From: Inquilinus limosus DSM 16000
Lineage (GTDB): Bacteria > Pseudomonadota > Alphaproteobacteria > DSM-16000 > Inquilinaceae
Direction of reading: 5' to 3'
NCBI RefSeq assembly: GCF_000423185.1
Contig: NZ_AUHM01000002.1
Coordinates: 62,001 to 126,000 of the forward strand
Length of the DNA: 64,000 nt
Under the pieces are notes generated by a model. The model was not told where the DNA came from. It worked only from the letters and a program-made list of their open reading frames with translations, and searched no databases. Below are positions 53,922 to 61,824 of this stretch, piece after piece; positions within the stretch are counted from its first letter, which is position 1, and every line of letters starts with the position of its first letter. A program made the translations under genes and the position numbers.

Positions 53922-54821
53922 TCAGCCGGCCTGCAGCAGTGCGTCGCGCAGCCGCCGCGCGGCCGGGCCGGGCGGGTCCTCGACCCGATGCGCCAGGGCG
54001 GCGGCGATCATCTCTTCGCCTCCGCGGCCCAGCGCGCCTGCCGGGATCCGCACCAGCCGCCCCTCCGCCAGGTCGCGCTCGACCAGCCAGCCCGGCAGCC
54101 GGCCCCAGCCGAGCCCGGCCCGAATCAGGGCGCGCTTCGCCTGCAGGTCGCCGACCCGCCAGGTGCCCGGCGACAGCACCCCGAAGTCGCGGCCCCCGGT
54201 CAGGGCCGACGGGTCTTCGACCACGATCTGCAGGTGGTCCGCCAGCGCCGCGGCCGACAGCGGCCGGTCGCCGCCCGGGGCGGCCAGCGGATGGGCCGGC
54301 GCCGCGACGGCGACGAAGGGCAGGGTCAGCACGACCTCGGCCTCGATCCGCGGATCCGCGATCTCGGCCGTGGTCAGAGCCAGGGTGCAGCGCCGGTCGC
54401 GCAGCGCGGCCTCGGCCGCGCCCAGCGGCGCCGGCCACAGCCGCACGCCGACCGAAGGGAAGGCCGCATGCATCGCCGCCAGCGCCGCGGCGAGCCGGTC
54501 CTCCGGGAACAGCGGGTCGACCGCGATCGACAGGCCGAGTTCCACCCCCTCGCCCATCCCCTTGGCGCGGGAGCGCAGCAGGTCGGTCTTCAGCAGGATG
54601 GCGCGCATGTCGGCCAGCAGCGCCCGCCCCTCCGCCGTCAGGACCGGGCGGCGGCCGCTGCGGTCGAACAGGGCGACGCCCAGCTGCGCCTCCAGATTGG
54701 CCACAGCGTGGCTGATCGCGGACTGCACCCGGGCCAGGCGGACGGCCGCAGCCCGGAAGCTGCCGGCATCGGCCACGGCGACGAAGGCCCGCATCTGGTC
54801 CAGGGTCAGCGCGTCGAGCAT
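53922..54821 (-). CDS. LysR-family transcriptional regulator
   Basis: The 299-residue protein has the LysR helix-turn-helix (LDQMRAFVAVADAGSFRAAAVRLARVQSAISHAVANLE) and a substrate domain from GVELGLSIAVDPLFP. Its ATG lies inside a 21-bp inverted repeat (54820-54840), a natural autoregulatory site. It is divergent from the DUF6506-like gene 118 bases away, which is its likely target (inference from position only). It converges with ogt at a 5-base gap. Confidence 0.93.
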   Translation of the reverse strand: MLDALTLDQMRAFVAVADAGSFRAAAVRLARVQSAISHAVANLEAQLGVALFDRSGRRPVLTAEGRALLADMRAILLKTDLLRSRAKGMGEGVELGLSIAVDPLFPEDRLAAALAAMHAAFPSVGVRLWPAPLGAAEAALRDRRCTLALTTAEIADPRIEAEVVLTLPFVAVAAPAHPLAAPGGDRPLSAAALADHLQIVVEDPSALTGGRDFGVLSPGTWRVGDLQAKRALIRAGLGWGRLPGWLVERDLAEGRLVRIPAGALGRGGEEMIAAALAHRVEDPPGPAARRLRDALLQAG

Positions 54822-54840
54822 GATCGATATCTTCGATCAT
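54820..54840. promoter_or_regulatory. LysR-type operator candidate overlapping the lysR start codon
   Basis: ATGATCGA and TCGATCAT are perfect 8-bp arms around TATCT. It contains the T-N11-A arrangement expected of LysR sites and covers the lysR initiation codon, with further TCGATCA-like sequence near 54867-54873 toward the divergent gene. Confidence 0.65.
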
Positions 54841-54939
54841 TTTCGTGAAAAATTCACCAGTTCCGTCGATCAGTCCGGCTTGCCATGTCTTGGGCATAGA
54901 CCCCATGGGCGGCGCTCGCCGCCGGACAGGAGCAGGACG

Positions 54940-55524
54940 ATGCGCCATCAGGCCTTCCTCTATCTCGGCATCGACGCCGACCCCGAGACCGACCGGATCA
55001 CGCGCGAGCGGGCGGGCGGCCGCATGACCATCATCGGCCTGTCGGACCCGAAGGACGCGCCGCGGATCGCGGCGGCGCTGGCGCGCGACGGCGTCGACCG
55101 CATCGCCCTGTGCGGCGGCTTCGCGCTGCCGTGGCGGGCCCGGGTGGCCGAGGCGGTCGCCGGCCGGGCCGTGGCCGGATTGGTCGGCTACGCCTTCGAG
55201 TCCCTGACCGGCGTCGCGGCCTACAAGGCGGGGTTCGAGGCCGGCCGGCCGGGCCGCGAGGCGCTGATCTCGCTGGAGCCCGGCGCCGACCCGGCCGTCG
55301 ACCGAACGGTGCGGGAGCGCGACGGCCACCACACCACGATCGTCGCCGTGCCGGACGCCGACGCCGCGGTCCGGATCGCGACGGACCTCGTCGCCGAGGG
55401 CGTGACGCTGATCGAGCTGTTCGGCGATTTCGACTCCGCCGCGGCGTCGCGCGTGATCGAGGCGGTGGACGGACGCTGCCCGGTCGGGTCGGTCGGCTAC
55501 GGCACCGAGGTCCTGGCGGGCTGA
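54940..55524 (+). CDS. Internally duplicated DUF6506-like protein
   Basis: The 194-residue protein is two similar halves of about 97 residues. Half 1 has MTIIGLSDPKDAPRIAAALARDGVDRIALCGGF then VAGLVGYAFESLTG; half 2 has TTIVAVPDADAAVRIATDLVAEGVTLIELFGDF then VGSVGYGTEVLAG. The same order of strands (TI-V, A-RIA-LV-GV--IELFG-F, AV-GR-PVG-VGYG-E-L-G) shows an ancient tandem duplication of a small alpha/beta domain now annotated in databases, as I recall it, as DUF6506. No catalytic motif is evident. GACAGGAGCAGGACG precedes the ATG. Divergent from the LysR gene and followed by an AraC gene. Confidence 0.8.
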   Translation: MRHQAFLYLGIDADPETDRITRERAGGRMTIIGLSDPKDAPRIAAALARDGVDRIALCGGFALPWRARVAEAVAGRAVAGLVGYAFESLTGVAAYKAGFEAGRPGREALISLEPGADPAVDRTVRERDGHHTTIVAVPDADAAVRIATDLVAEGVTLIELFGDFDSAAASRVIEAVDGRCPVGSVGYGTEVLAG

Positions 55525-55566
55525 GCGGGGATTGCCCGGCCGCGCCGCCGGGCGCAGAGTCGGGGC

Positions 55567-56412
55567 ATGCCCGCCGAGACGATCCTGCAGAGCCCGTCGG
55601 TCACGGTCTACGCCTACCGGTGCAGCGCCGGGCCGGGCGACCGGCCCTTCACCGAGCTGCACACGGGCTATTCCGTGTCCTATGTCCGGCGCGGCAGCTT
55701 CGGCTGCCGGCAGCTGGGCCGGGTCGACGAGCTGGTGGCGGGGTCGGTGCTGGTCGGCCATCCGGGCGACGAGTTCACCTGCACCCATGAGCACCACCAT
55801 GGCGGCGACGAATGCCTGTCCTTCGAGCTGGCGCCGGCGCTGGTCGGGGCCATCGGCGACGACCGCGCTGCTTGGCGCGCCGGGGCGCTGCCGCCGCTGC
55901 CCGGGCTGATGGTGCTGGGCGAGCTGGCCCAGGCCGCGGCCGAGGGGCGCAGCGAGCTGGGGCTGGACGAGGTGGGCATCGCCTTCGCCGCGCGCTTCGT
56001 CGACCTCGTCGCCGGGCGGCAGCGGCGCCGGGCCGAGCCGGCGGCGCGCGACCGCCGCCGCGCGGTCGAGGCGGCGCTGTGGATCGACGCCAACGCCGAC
56101 CAGCCGGTCGATCTGGACGGCGCCGCCCGGACGGTGGGGCTGAGCCCGTTCCACTTCCTGCGCGTCTTCGCCGCGAGCCTGGGCGTCACCCCGCACCAGT
56201 ACCTGCTGCGGGCCCGGCTGCGCCGCGCCGCCCGCCTGCTGGCGGAGGAGGCGCGGCCGGTGACCGAGATCGCCTATGAGGTCGGCTTCGGCGACCTGTC
56301 GAACTTCGTGCGCAGCTTCCACCGCGCCGCCGGCGTCTCGCCGCAGCGCTTCCGCCGCGCGGCCAGGGGCGACCGCGCGATCCTGCTGGAGCGGCTGGCG
56401 CTGCCGGCCTGA
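55567..56412 (+). CDS. AraC-family transcriptional regulator
   Basis: The 281-residue protein has a cupin-like N-terminal sensor (about residues 1-150, [36 protein letters not shown]) and a C-terminal AraC double helix-turn-helix (residues about 178-275, [45 protein letters not shown] and [33 protein letters not shown]-like). It follows the DUF6506-like gene by 42 bases and may be cotranscribed with it. The HxxHHHGGDE segment could bind a metal or carry sensor residues. Target unknown. Confidence 0.93.
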   Translation: MPAETILQSPSVTVYAYRCSAGPGDRPFTELHTGYSVSYVRRGSFGCRQLGRVDELVAGSVLVGHPGDEFTCTHEHHHGGDECLSFELAPALVGAIGDDRAAWRAGALPPLPGLMVLGELAQAAAEGRSELGLDEVGIAFAARFVDLVAGRQRRRAEPAARDRRRAVEAALWIDANADQPVDLDGAARTVGLSPFHFLRVFAASLGVTPHQYLLRARLRRAARLLAEEARPVTEIAYEVGFGDLSNFVRSFHRAAGVSPQRFRRAARGDRAILLERLALPA

Positions 56413-56417
56413 CCCGC

Positions 56418-57320
56418 TCACGACCTGTCCTCCGTCGGCTCGGGCGGAGGGCCCCCCCTCTCCCTGCCCCCCTCCCGCGGGGGGAGGGGGGACTCCGTTG
56501 AGCCGGTCCAGCCTGGGGGGTCATCGAGCGACAGGGTCGCGGCGAGGAGCCGGCGGGTGTAGCCGTGCTGCGGCGCGTCCAGCACCTGCCGCGTCGGGCC
56601 GGTCTCGACCACGCGGCCGTCCTGCATCACCGCCACCCGGTCCGCCAGCTCGGCCACCACGCCGAGATCGTGGGTGACCAGCAGCACAGCCATGCCGCGG
56701 CGGTCGCGCAGGGCGCGGAACAGGTCGAGGATCTGGGCCTGGATGGTGACGTCGAGCGCGGTGGTCGGCTCGTCGGCGATCAGCAGCTCGGGGTCGGCGG
56801 CCAGGGCCATGGCGATCATCGCCCGCTGCCGCAGGCCGCCCGACAGCTCGTGCGGATAGGCCCCGGCCCGGGCGGCGGGGTCGGGGATGCCGGCCTCGGC
56901 CAAGAGCTCCGCCACCCGCGCCCGCGCCGCCCGGCCGCGGCCGAGCCCGTGCGCTTCCAGCACCTCGCGCACCTGCTCGCCCACCGTCAGCACCGGGTTC
57001 AGGCAGGTCGCCGGCTCCTGGAACACCATGCCGATGCGGCGGCCGCGGATGGGGCGCAGCGCCTCCTCCGCCAGGCCCAGCAGCTCCGTCCCCGCCAGCC
57101 GGATCGAGCCGGCGGTGCGGGTGTTGGGCGGCAGGAGGCCGAGCGGCGCCAGCGCCACGGTCGACTTGCCCGAGCCGGATTCGCCGACCAGGGCCAGCGT
57201 CTCCCCCGCCATCAGGTCGAGATCGATGCCGTCGACAGCCCGCGCCGCCGCGCCCTCGCCCCCGTCCTGGCTGACATAGTCGACGGTCAGGCCGCGGATC
57301 GAGAGCAGGCCGGCGGTCAT
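56418..57320 (-). CDS. Opp/Dpp-type ABC transporter ATPase
   Basis: The 300-residue protein is a DppD/OppD-type ATPase: Walker [10 protein letters not shown], signature [16 protein letters not shown], Walker [23 protein letters not shown] and switch [15 protein letters not shown]. It ends with a 25-residue tail ([16 protein letters not shown] onward) that is encoded by a repeat element (56451-56495) and replaces the usual OppD C-terminal cluster-like region. Its ATG overlaps the permease stop by four bases. Only this one ATPase is present, whereas Opp/Dpp systems usually have two (D and F). Confidence 0.9.
   Translation of the reverse strand: MTAGLLSIRGLTVDYVSQDGGEGAAARAVDGIDLDLMAGETLALVGESGSGKSTVALAPLGLLPPNTRTAGSIRLAGTELLGLAEEALRPIRGRRIGMVFQEPATCLNPVLTVGEQVREVLEAHGLGRGRAARARVAELLAEAGIPDPAARAGAYPHELSGGLRQRAMIAMALAADPELLIADEPTTALDVTIQAQILDLFRALRDRRGMAVLLVTHDLGVVAELADRVAVMQDGRVVETGPTRQVLDAPQHGYTRRLLAATLSLDDPPGWTGSTESPLPPREGGRERGGPPPEPTEDRS
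56451..56495. repeat. GC-rich palindromic repeat, family E, copy 1 (inside a gene)
   Basis: A GC-rich palindrome with CCCCCTCCCGCGGGGGGAGGGGG at its heart (split: CCCCCTCCCG and CGGGGGGAGGGGG) that lies in the last 70 bases of the ABC ATPase gene. The same core recurs at 58198-58355 near the same operon. It is read as the peptide SPLPPREGG. Confidence 0.8.
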
Positions 57321-58150
57321 CGCCGCGTCCGCCGCGGGTCGAGCGCCGCGGTCAGCGCCTCGCCGAGCAGGCTGACCGACAGCACCGCAAGGACGATGGC
57401 GAGGCCGGGAATGGCGGAGAGATACCAGGCGCTGCGCAGCACGGCGCGGCCGTCGGCGATCATGCTGCCCCAGCTGACCCGGTTCGGGTCGCCGAGGCCG
57501 AGGAAGGAGAGCGCCGATTCGATCAGGATGGCGCTGGCGGTGATCACCGTCGCCAGCACCAGGACGGGCGCCAGCGCGTTGGGCAGGAGGCGGGCGAAGG
57601 CGATCTCCAGCCAGCCCATGCCCAGGGCGCGGTAGGCCTCGGCGAAGTCGCGACGCGAGAGGGCCATGACCTCGGCCCGCACCACCCGGGCCGGGCTGGG
57701 CCAGGCGCCGAGGCCGATGGCGAGGACGACATGGCCGAGCGACGGGCCCAGCACCAGGATCAGCGCCAGGGCCAGGACGAAGCTGGGCACGGTCTGGAAC
57801 GCCTCGGTCAGCCGCATCAGCGCCTCGTCGGCCCAGCCGCCGAGGGCGCCGGCCGCGGTGCCGATGAGAAGGCCGATGCCGACCGCCACGGCGGCGGCCG
57901 CGGCGCCGACCAGAAGCGACACCCGGGCGCCGTGGAACAGCTGGGCCAGCACGTCGCGGCCCAGCCGGTCGGTGCCGAGCCAATGCGCCGGGTCCTGGAA
58001 GGGCGGCAGCTGCGCCGGGCCGGTGACGGCCAGCGGGTCGCCCGGGAACAGCCAGCCGGCGGAGAGCGCCATGCCGAGCACGAGCAGGAGGCCGACGAGG
58101 CCGAGCCGGCCGTTGCGGTCGGCCAGGAAGCGGCGCAGCACGGGCATCAC
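57317..58150 (-). CDS. Opp/Dpp-type ABC transporter permease (DppC-like)
   Basis: The 277-residue protein has six membrane segments and DppC marks: HWLGTDRLGRDVLAQLFHGARVSLLVG, and the ATPase-docking EAYRALGMGWLEIAFARLLPNALAPVLV loop (about residues 171-198), then LSFLGLGDPNRVSWGSMI. It partners the DppB-like permease upstream to import peptides or other small solutes. The first two codons are both Met; the exact start is ambiguous by one residue. Coupled to the ATPase gene by ATGA. Confidence 0.93.
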   Translation of the reverse strand: MMPVLRRFLADRNGRLGLVGLLLVLGMALSAGWLFPGDPLAVTGPAQLPPFQDPAHWLGTDRLGRDVLAQLFHGARVSLLVGAAAAAVAVGIGLLIGTAAGALGGWADEALMRLTEAFQTVPSFVLALALILVLGPSLGHVVLAIGLGAWPSPARVVRAEVMALSRRDFAEAYRALGMGWLEIAFARLLPNALAPVLVLATVITASAILIESALSFLGLGDPNRVSWGSMIADGRAVLRSAWYLSAIPGLAIVLAVLSVSLLGEALTAALDPRRTRR

Positions 58151-58197
58151 GGGCGCTCCGGGCGGGGGCGGCCGCGAAGGACAGAGGCCAGCCCAAC

Positions 58198-58355
58198 CTT
58201 ATCCCCCCTCCCCTTGCGGGAGGAGGGCAGGGGGAGGGGTCTGCGCGCGTCCGCGCGCGAAAGGCCCGGGGTTGGCCGCCCGCCGCCGACCGCCTGATCC
58301 GGCCGAGAGAACCCCCTCCCCCTACCCCCCTCCCGCGGGGGGAGGGGGGACTCGG
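58198..58355. repeat. GC-rich palindromic repeat, family E, copy 2 (double unit)
   Basis: Two GC-rich blocks: CCCCCCTCCCCTTGCGGGAG then GGGGGAGGGG near 58200-58240, and CCCCCTCCCCCTACCCCCC then CCCGCGGGGGGAGGGGGG near 58313-58350. It occupies most of the 241-base gap between the two permease genes of the Opp/Dpp operon. No gene is supported here. Confidence 0.75.
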
Positions 58356-58391
58356 AGGGCTTGCGTGGCTGGCGGCGGGAGAGTTCGAAGG

Positions 58392-59372
58392 TCACCTCGT
58401 CCCCCTCAGCCGCGGGTCGAGGCGGGCGTAGAGCAGGTCGACCAGCAGGTTGACCAGGATCACCATCACCGCGCTGGCCAGGATGATGCCGAGCAGCAGG
58501 TTGAGGTCGCGCTTCGTCACCGCCTCATAGGCCAGGCGGCCGAGGCCGGGGATGGCGAAGACGCTCTCGATCACCACGCTGCCGCCGAGCAGCATGCCGA
58601 AATGGATGCCGAACACCGTCACCATGGGCAGGAGGGCGTTGCGGACGATGTGGCGCCAGGTGATGCGGCGCGGCGACAGGCCCTTGGCCCGGGCGGTGCG
58701 GACGAAGTCGCTGCCCGCCACCTCGAGCATGCCGGCGCGCATCAGCCGCAGATAGACGGCGACATACATCAGCGACAGCGCCACGGTGGGCAGCACCAGG
58801 TGGCGGGCGACGTCGGCGGCATAGGCCCAGCCGGTGTCGAAGCTGGGCACGGTGGCGAGGCCGGCCAGCGGCAGCCAGCGCAGCTTGACCGCGAAGACGA
58901 CGATCAGCATCAGCCCGATCCAGAAGCCCGGCATAGCGTAGAGCAGCAGGCCGAAGCCGGTGATCAGCGTGTCGGCCCAGCCGCGGCCCTTGAGATGGCT
59001 CTGGGCGGCGGCGACGCCGAGCAGGATGCCGACGGAGAGCGCCAGCGACAGGGATGCGGCCATCAACAGCGCGGTGTTGCCCGCCCGCTCCAGCACCAGG
59101 TCGAGCACCGGCCGCGAGAAGCCGACCGACCAGCCGAGGTCGAGCCGCGCGACATGGGAGAGATAGAGGCCGAGCTGCACCGGCCAGGGCCGGTCGAGCC
59201 CGTAGTCGGCGCGCAGCCGGGCGGTCAGCCCGGGGTCGCCGCCGCCCATCTCGACCACCAGCGCATCGACCGCGTCGCCCGGCGCCAGCCGCAGCAGCAG
59301 GAAGGCCAGGCAGAGGACGATCAGCAGCACCGGCACCGCCTGGACCAGGCGCCGGACGAGGAGCGACTTCAT
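58392..59372 (-). CDS. Opp/Dpp-type ABC transporter permease (DppB-like)
   Basis: The 326-residue protein has six membrane helices and DppB features: N-terminal MKSLLVRRLVQAVPVLLIVLCLAFLLLRLAPGD, YGLDRPWPVQLGLYLSHVARLDLGWS, and the docking loop FVRTARAKGLSPRRITWRHIVRNALLPMVTV (about residues 221-251). It is the first gene of the permease-ATPase set. The start at 59372 is where family homology begins; the upstream frame encodes only low-complexity sequence. No substrate-binding protein gene is directly upstream. Confidence 0.93.
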   Translation of the reverse strand: MKSLLVRRLVQAVPVLLIVLCLAFLLLRLAPGDAVDALVVEMGGGDPGLTARLRADYGLDRPWPVQLGLYLSHVARLDLGWSVGFSRPVLDLVLERAGNTALLMAASLSLALSVGILLGVAAAQSHLKGRGWADTLITGFGLLLYAMPGFWIGLMLIVVFAVKLRWLPLAGLATVPSFDTGWAYAADVARHLVLPTVALSLMYVAVYLRLMRAGMLEVAGSDFVRTARAKGLSPRRITWRHIVRNALLPMVTVFGIHFGMLLGGSVVIESVFAIPGLGRLAYEAVTKRDLNLLLGIILASAVMVILVNLLVDLLYARLDPRLRGTR

Positions 59373-59503
59373 CGGGCGGCTCCGGGATCCGCGGGAGCGG
59401 CAGCTTAGCGCGGCGGGTCCGGGACGCCACAGGGTTGTGGGTGGTGCGCCGGGCCCCCCTGGAGAAGGCAAGGGATGATAGTCCCTGTCCGGCCGCTGGG
59501 TTA

Positions 59504-59630
59504 CCTCTCCCGCCTGGCGGGAGAGGTCGGGCTCGCGGAGCGAGACCGGGTGAGGGCCGGCCCTGGCCTCGACACACTTCCCTCACCCGGAGGCGCAAGC
59601 GCCTCCGACCTCTCCCGCAAGCGGGAGAGG
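59504..59630. repeat. Composite palindromic repeat with four nested hairpins
   Basis: The outer units CCTCTCCCGC/GCGGGAGAGG occur at both ends (59504-59526 and 59609-59630), each a hairpin in itself; between them are GGTGAGGG/CCCTCACC arms and the hairpin CGGAGGCG/CGCCTCCG (59588-59607). The whole 127-bp element fits the 309-base gap (59373-59681) between the DppB-like gene and the next hypothetical gene. I see nothing else in that gap. Confidence 0.85.
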
Positions 59631-59681
59631 CAAAAACAAGGTCCGAACCGTCGTGAGAGGGTGCTGAACAACAGGCGGCGC

Positions 59682-60401
59682 TCAGCTGCTGTCCAGCTTG
59701 GGAAGACTGGGCGACGGACGGCCATCGCCGGGCGCATCCGGCTGCTCGGACCAGCCGTTCCCGGCGTCGGAAGCCACGACGGCGGCATCCGTGCCCTCAC
59801 CGGCCGAGCCGGCGTTGTCGTTGGCCCCGAGGACATCGTCCCAGCCCTGCGGCAGCCGGCTCGGGTCCAGCCGGCGGCCGAGCCAGCGGCAGACCTCCCG
59901 CACGAACTCCCCGGCCGACAGGGTGTCGAGTTGCACGTCCAGCACCTCGTCCTCGGTCAGCCGCTCCCACACCTGCTCCCGCAGCCGTTCGGTCTCCTGG
60001 GGATCGACGGCCTCGCCGGCCGCGGCGAGGTCCGCAGCCTCGGCCGCCGCGACCGCCTCGACCACCGCCTGAACAGCCTGCTCCCGCCGCCGGCGGCGGC
60101 GCTCCAGCGCCCCCGACTCCTCGCCCTCGGCCCGGCGGTGCAGGTAGTCGCCCCGGACCCGCTCGGCCATCGCGATCAACAGCCGGATCGAGCGCGACAG
60201 GCGCGACTGCATCAGCGGGAAATCCGGCGGCTCCTGCGGCCCCGCCGGGGTCGCCTGCTGCTGCCGCTCGGTCAGCCGCTTGCTGCGGATGTCGATCTCG
60301 ACCACCTCGCGCAGCTTCTCCAGCGCCCATCCCGTCCAGTTCAGGTCGGGATCGGGCCGCCGGCTCTCGCCCGCCTCGCCATCGGTCTGCGCCATGTTCA
60401 T
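59682..60401 (-). CDS. Conserved hypothetical cytoplasmic protein
   Basis: The 239-residue product has no signal or membrane segment. It has WTGWALEKLREVVEIDIRSKRLTERQQQ and SRLSRSIRLLIAMAERVRGDYL, then a highly charged Arg/Glu coiled-coil-like stretch (ALERRRRRREQAVQAVVEAVAAAE) and a C-terminal disordered, acidic/Pro-rich tail. A helix near FVREVCRWLGRRLDPSRLP may be a small domain. Start choice is open: Met at 60419, 60413, 60401 and 60395 are in frame, none with a strong ribosome binding site. An SOS-box-like pair (GTTC-N7-GTTC) lies at 60403-60417. Function unknown. Confidence 0.6.
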   Translation of the reverse strand: MNMAQTDGEAGESRRPDPDLNWTGWALEKLREVVEIDIRSKRLTERQQQATPAGPQEPPDFPLMQSRLSRSIRLLIAMAERVRGDYLHRRAEGEESGALERRRRRREQAVQAVVEAVAAAEAADLAAAGEAVDPQETERLREQVWERLTEDEVLDVQLDTLSAGEFVREVCRWLGRRLDPSRLPQGWDDVLGANDNAGSAGEGTDAAVVASDAGNGWSEQPDAPGDGRPSPSLPKLDSS

Positions 60402-60402
60402 G

Positions 60403-60417
60403 GAACATATCATGAAC
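60403..60417 (-). promoter_or_regulatory. Possible LexA (SOS) box, GTTC-N7-GTTC
   Basis: On the minus strand GTTCATGATATGTTC matches the alphaproteobacterial LexA consensus GTTC-N7-GTTC and lies directly before the likely start of the hypothetical gene. It is part of a larger inverted repeat CATGTTCATG/CATGAACATG (60393-60420). An eight-base motif can occur by chance in a window of this size, so this is suggestive only. Confidence 0.35.
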
Positions 60418-60661
60418 ATGATCGCGAGTTAACGCAACTGGACATTGCGTTCACGCGTGCCACCGCAGGCTCTCGGGAGCAGAGATCGACGCCGGGCGCG
60501 CCCATACGCCGAAAGGAGTACTTCGGCGGCTGCCATAACATGCTATGGTCCGCGTGCTTCGACCGAGGAAATGAATGTGTTCGGGCCGTCACCCGGCACA
60601 CGGTCTCGCGGATAAAATATTCCTGCCCGTGCTGACGGATCGGGAAGGAACGCTTGGAGCT

Positions 60662-60693
60662 GGAAAGGCCGCCGCTGCAATGGCGGCCTTTCC
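60662..60693. terminator. Strong hairpin downstream of the LuxR-type gene
   Basis: Perfect 12-bp arms GGAAAGGCCGCC and GGCGGCCTTTCC with an 8-base loop GCTGCAAT, starting four bases after the LuxR-type stop codon on the minus strand. The arm carries TTTCC at its end. A likely terminator for that gene. The rest of 60420-60661 holds no supported gene. Confidence 0.8.
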
Positions 60694-60696
60694 ATA

Positions 60697-61488
60697 TCAT
60701 GCAGCGCGGATTCCGACCGGGCGCCCCCCTCGGGATGAATGGGAGGCACTCCTGGCCGCATGCAGCTTGAAGGCGATCTCCGTCCGGTTCCGGGCCTGCA
60801 GCTTCTTCATGATGGACCGGATGTGCACCTTCACGGTGCTCTCGCAGAGATCCAGCTCATAGGCGATGATCTTGTTCGGCTTGCCGAGGGCGACGGCATC
60901 GGCGACCGCCGCCTGCCGTTCCGAAAGGCCGAGCATGCTGTGAACGGACGGCCGAGGTTCCGGCCGCCCGCGGCCGGAGTGCTGGAGAACGCTGGCGGGA
61001 ACGAAGGTGCCCCCCGCCAGCGCGAGACAAAGCGCGCCGACCGCGACATTCAGGCTGACGCTGGTGGGGACATAGCCGCGGGCCCCCTGCGCCAGGATCG
61101 CCGCGACATGGTGTGAATCCTCGTCTTCGCCGATCACGACCACGGGGATATCGGGATGGGCGCCGACCAGGCGCTGAAGCTGCTTCTCCATCGACGGATT
61201 GCCGGCGCCGCTGCATTCCAGAAGGATCAGCGACGTGTCGCCCCGATCCGGGCTGAGTTCCCATTCGTCGATATCGGCGAACGCCAGGCTTCGGAAGCGG
61301 CCGTCGGCCGACGCAAACGCGTGTGTCAGGGTTTCCCGGCCCAGGGCACGCCTGTCGATGATCGCGACCGTCACCGGGCCCTGCGCGGCATTGCCTGCAG
61401 GTCGGGTGCCGGTGAAGCTGTCAGCCCCGGATTCTGCCGCCGCCCCGGTGTCGGAATAGGCATCCGTTTCATTGCCGTTGAAAGACAT
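60697..61488 (-). CDS. LuxR-family regulator with a degenerate receiver domain
   Basis: The 263-residue protein has an N-terminal receiver-like domain (about residues 38-160) and a C-terminal LuxR/FixJ helix-turn-helix (LSERQAAVADAVALGKPNKIIAYELDLCESTVKVHIRSIMKKLQ, residues about 188-232). The receiver lacks standard phosphorylation residues: the phospho-acceptor Asp is replaced by Glu in LILLECSGAG and the conserved Lys after GARGYV is missing (PTSV), although an acidic residue is kept at IIDRRALG. It may act without phosphorylation, or the Glu may mimic it. No sensor kinase gene is adjacent. Promoter-like AT-rich sequence lies upstream near 61654. Confidence 0.88.
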   Translation of the reverse strand: MSFNGNETDAYSDTGAAAESGADSFTGTRPAGNAAQGPVTVAIIDRRALGRETLTHAFASADGRFRSLAFADIDEWELSPDRGDTSLILLECSGAGNPSMEKQLQRLVGAHPDIPVVVIGEDEDSHHVAAILAQGARGYVPTSVSLNVAVGALCLALAGGTFVPASVLQHSGRGRPEPRPSVHSMLGLSERQAAVADAVALGKPNKIIAYELDLCESTVKVHIRSIMKKLQARNRTEIAFKLHAARSASHSSRGGRPVGIRAA

Positions 61489-61653
61489 GGTGGTCCAACC
61501 GCCTCTTAGCTTGGTGAAGGGATGTTTCCCCTCCCGCTTCCTTGCCAGAGATCGAAGGTGCCTTATCGTTTCTGTGAATTATTGCCTGCTTTGGAAGCCC
61601 GGTGAGGCTGGCAGGAACGCGAGCCGAACCGGGCCAAGTTCAGTCCTATTTGT

Positions 61654-61681
61654 ATTATATTTTATGCAAAATCAATTGAGA
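61654..61681 (-). promoter_or_regulatory. AT-rich promoter-like segment
   Basis: The 336-base gap 61489-61824 is clearly AT-rich at about 61640-61700. On the minus strand it contains TATAAT (61654-61659) after TTGATTTTGCATAAAA, about 165 bases before the LuxR-type start. The -35 spacing is not ideal, so this is a weak promoter call; no gene is seen in the gap. Confidence 0.35.
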
Positions 61682-61824
61682 TAATTTTATCCTTTCGAGG
61701 TACAGCTTCTCCGAAAGCATTAGCCCGGACGCCAAGCGCCGGCCGCCCGTCGGGAGCGCGCCGTTTCGGGCATCGCCCCCGAACCCGCCGGCCGCCCCAG
61801 GGCGGGGCGGTCCCGGATGGCCGC

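Noticed and set aside
52579-56421. A 1280-codon open frame on the minus strand
   Set aside because: It runs antisense to the ogt, DUF6506-like and AraC genes and across the LysR gene in another frame; its translation is low-complexity Arg/Ala/Gly with no motif.
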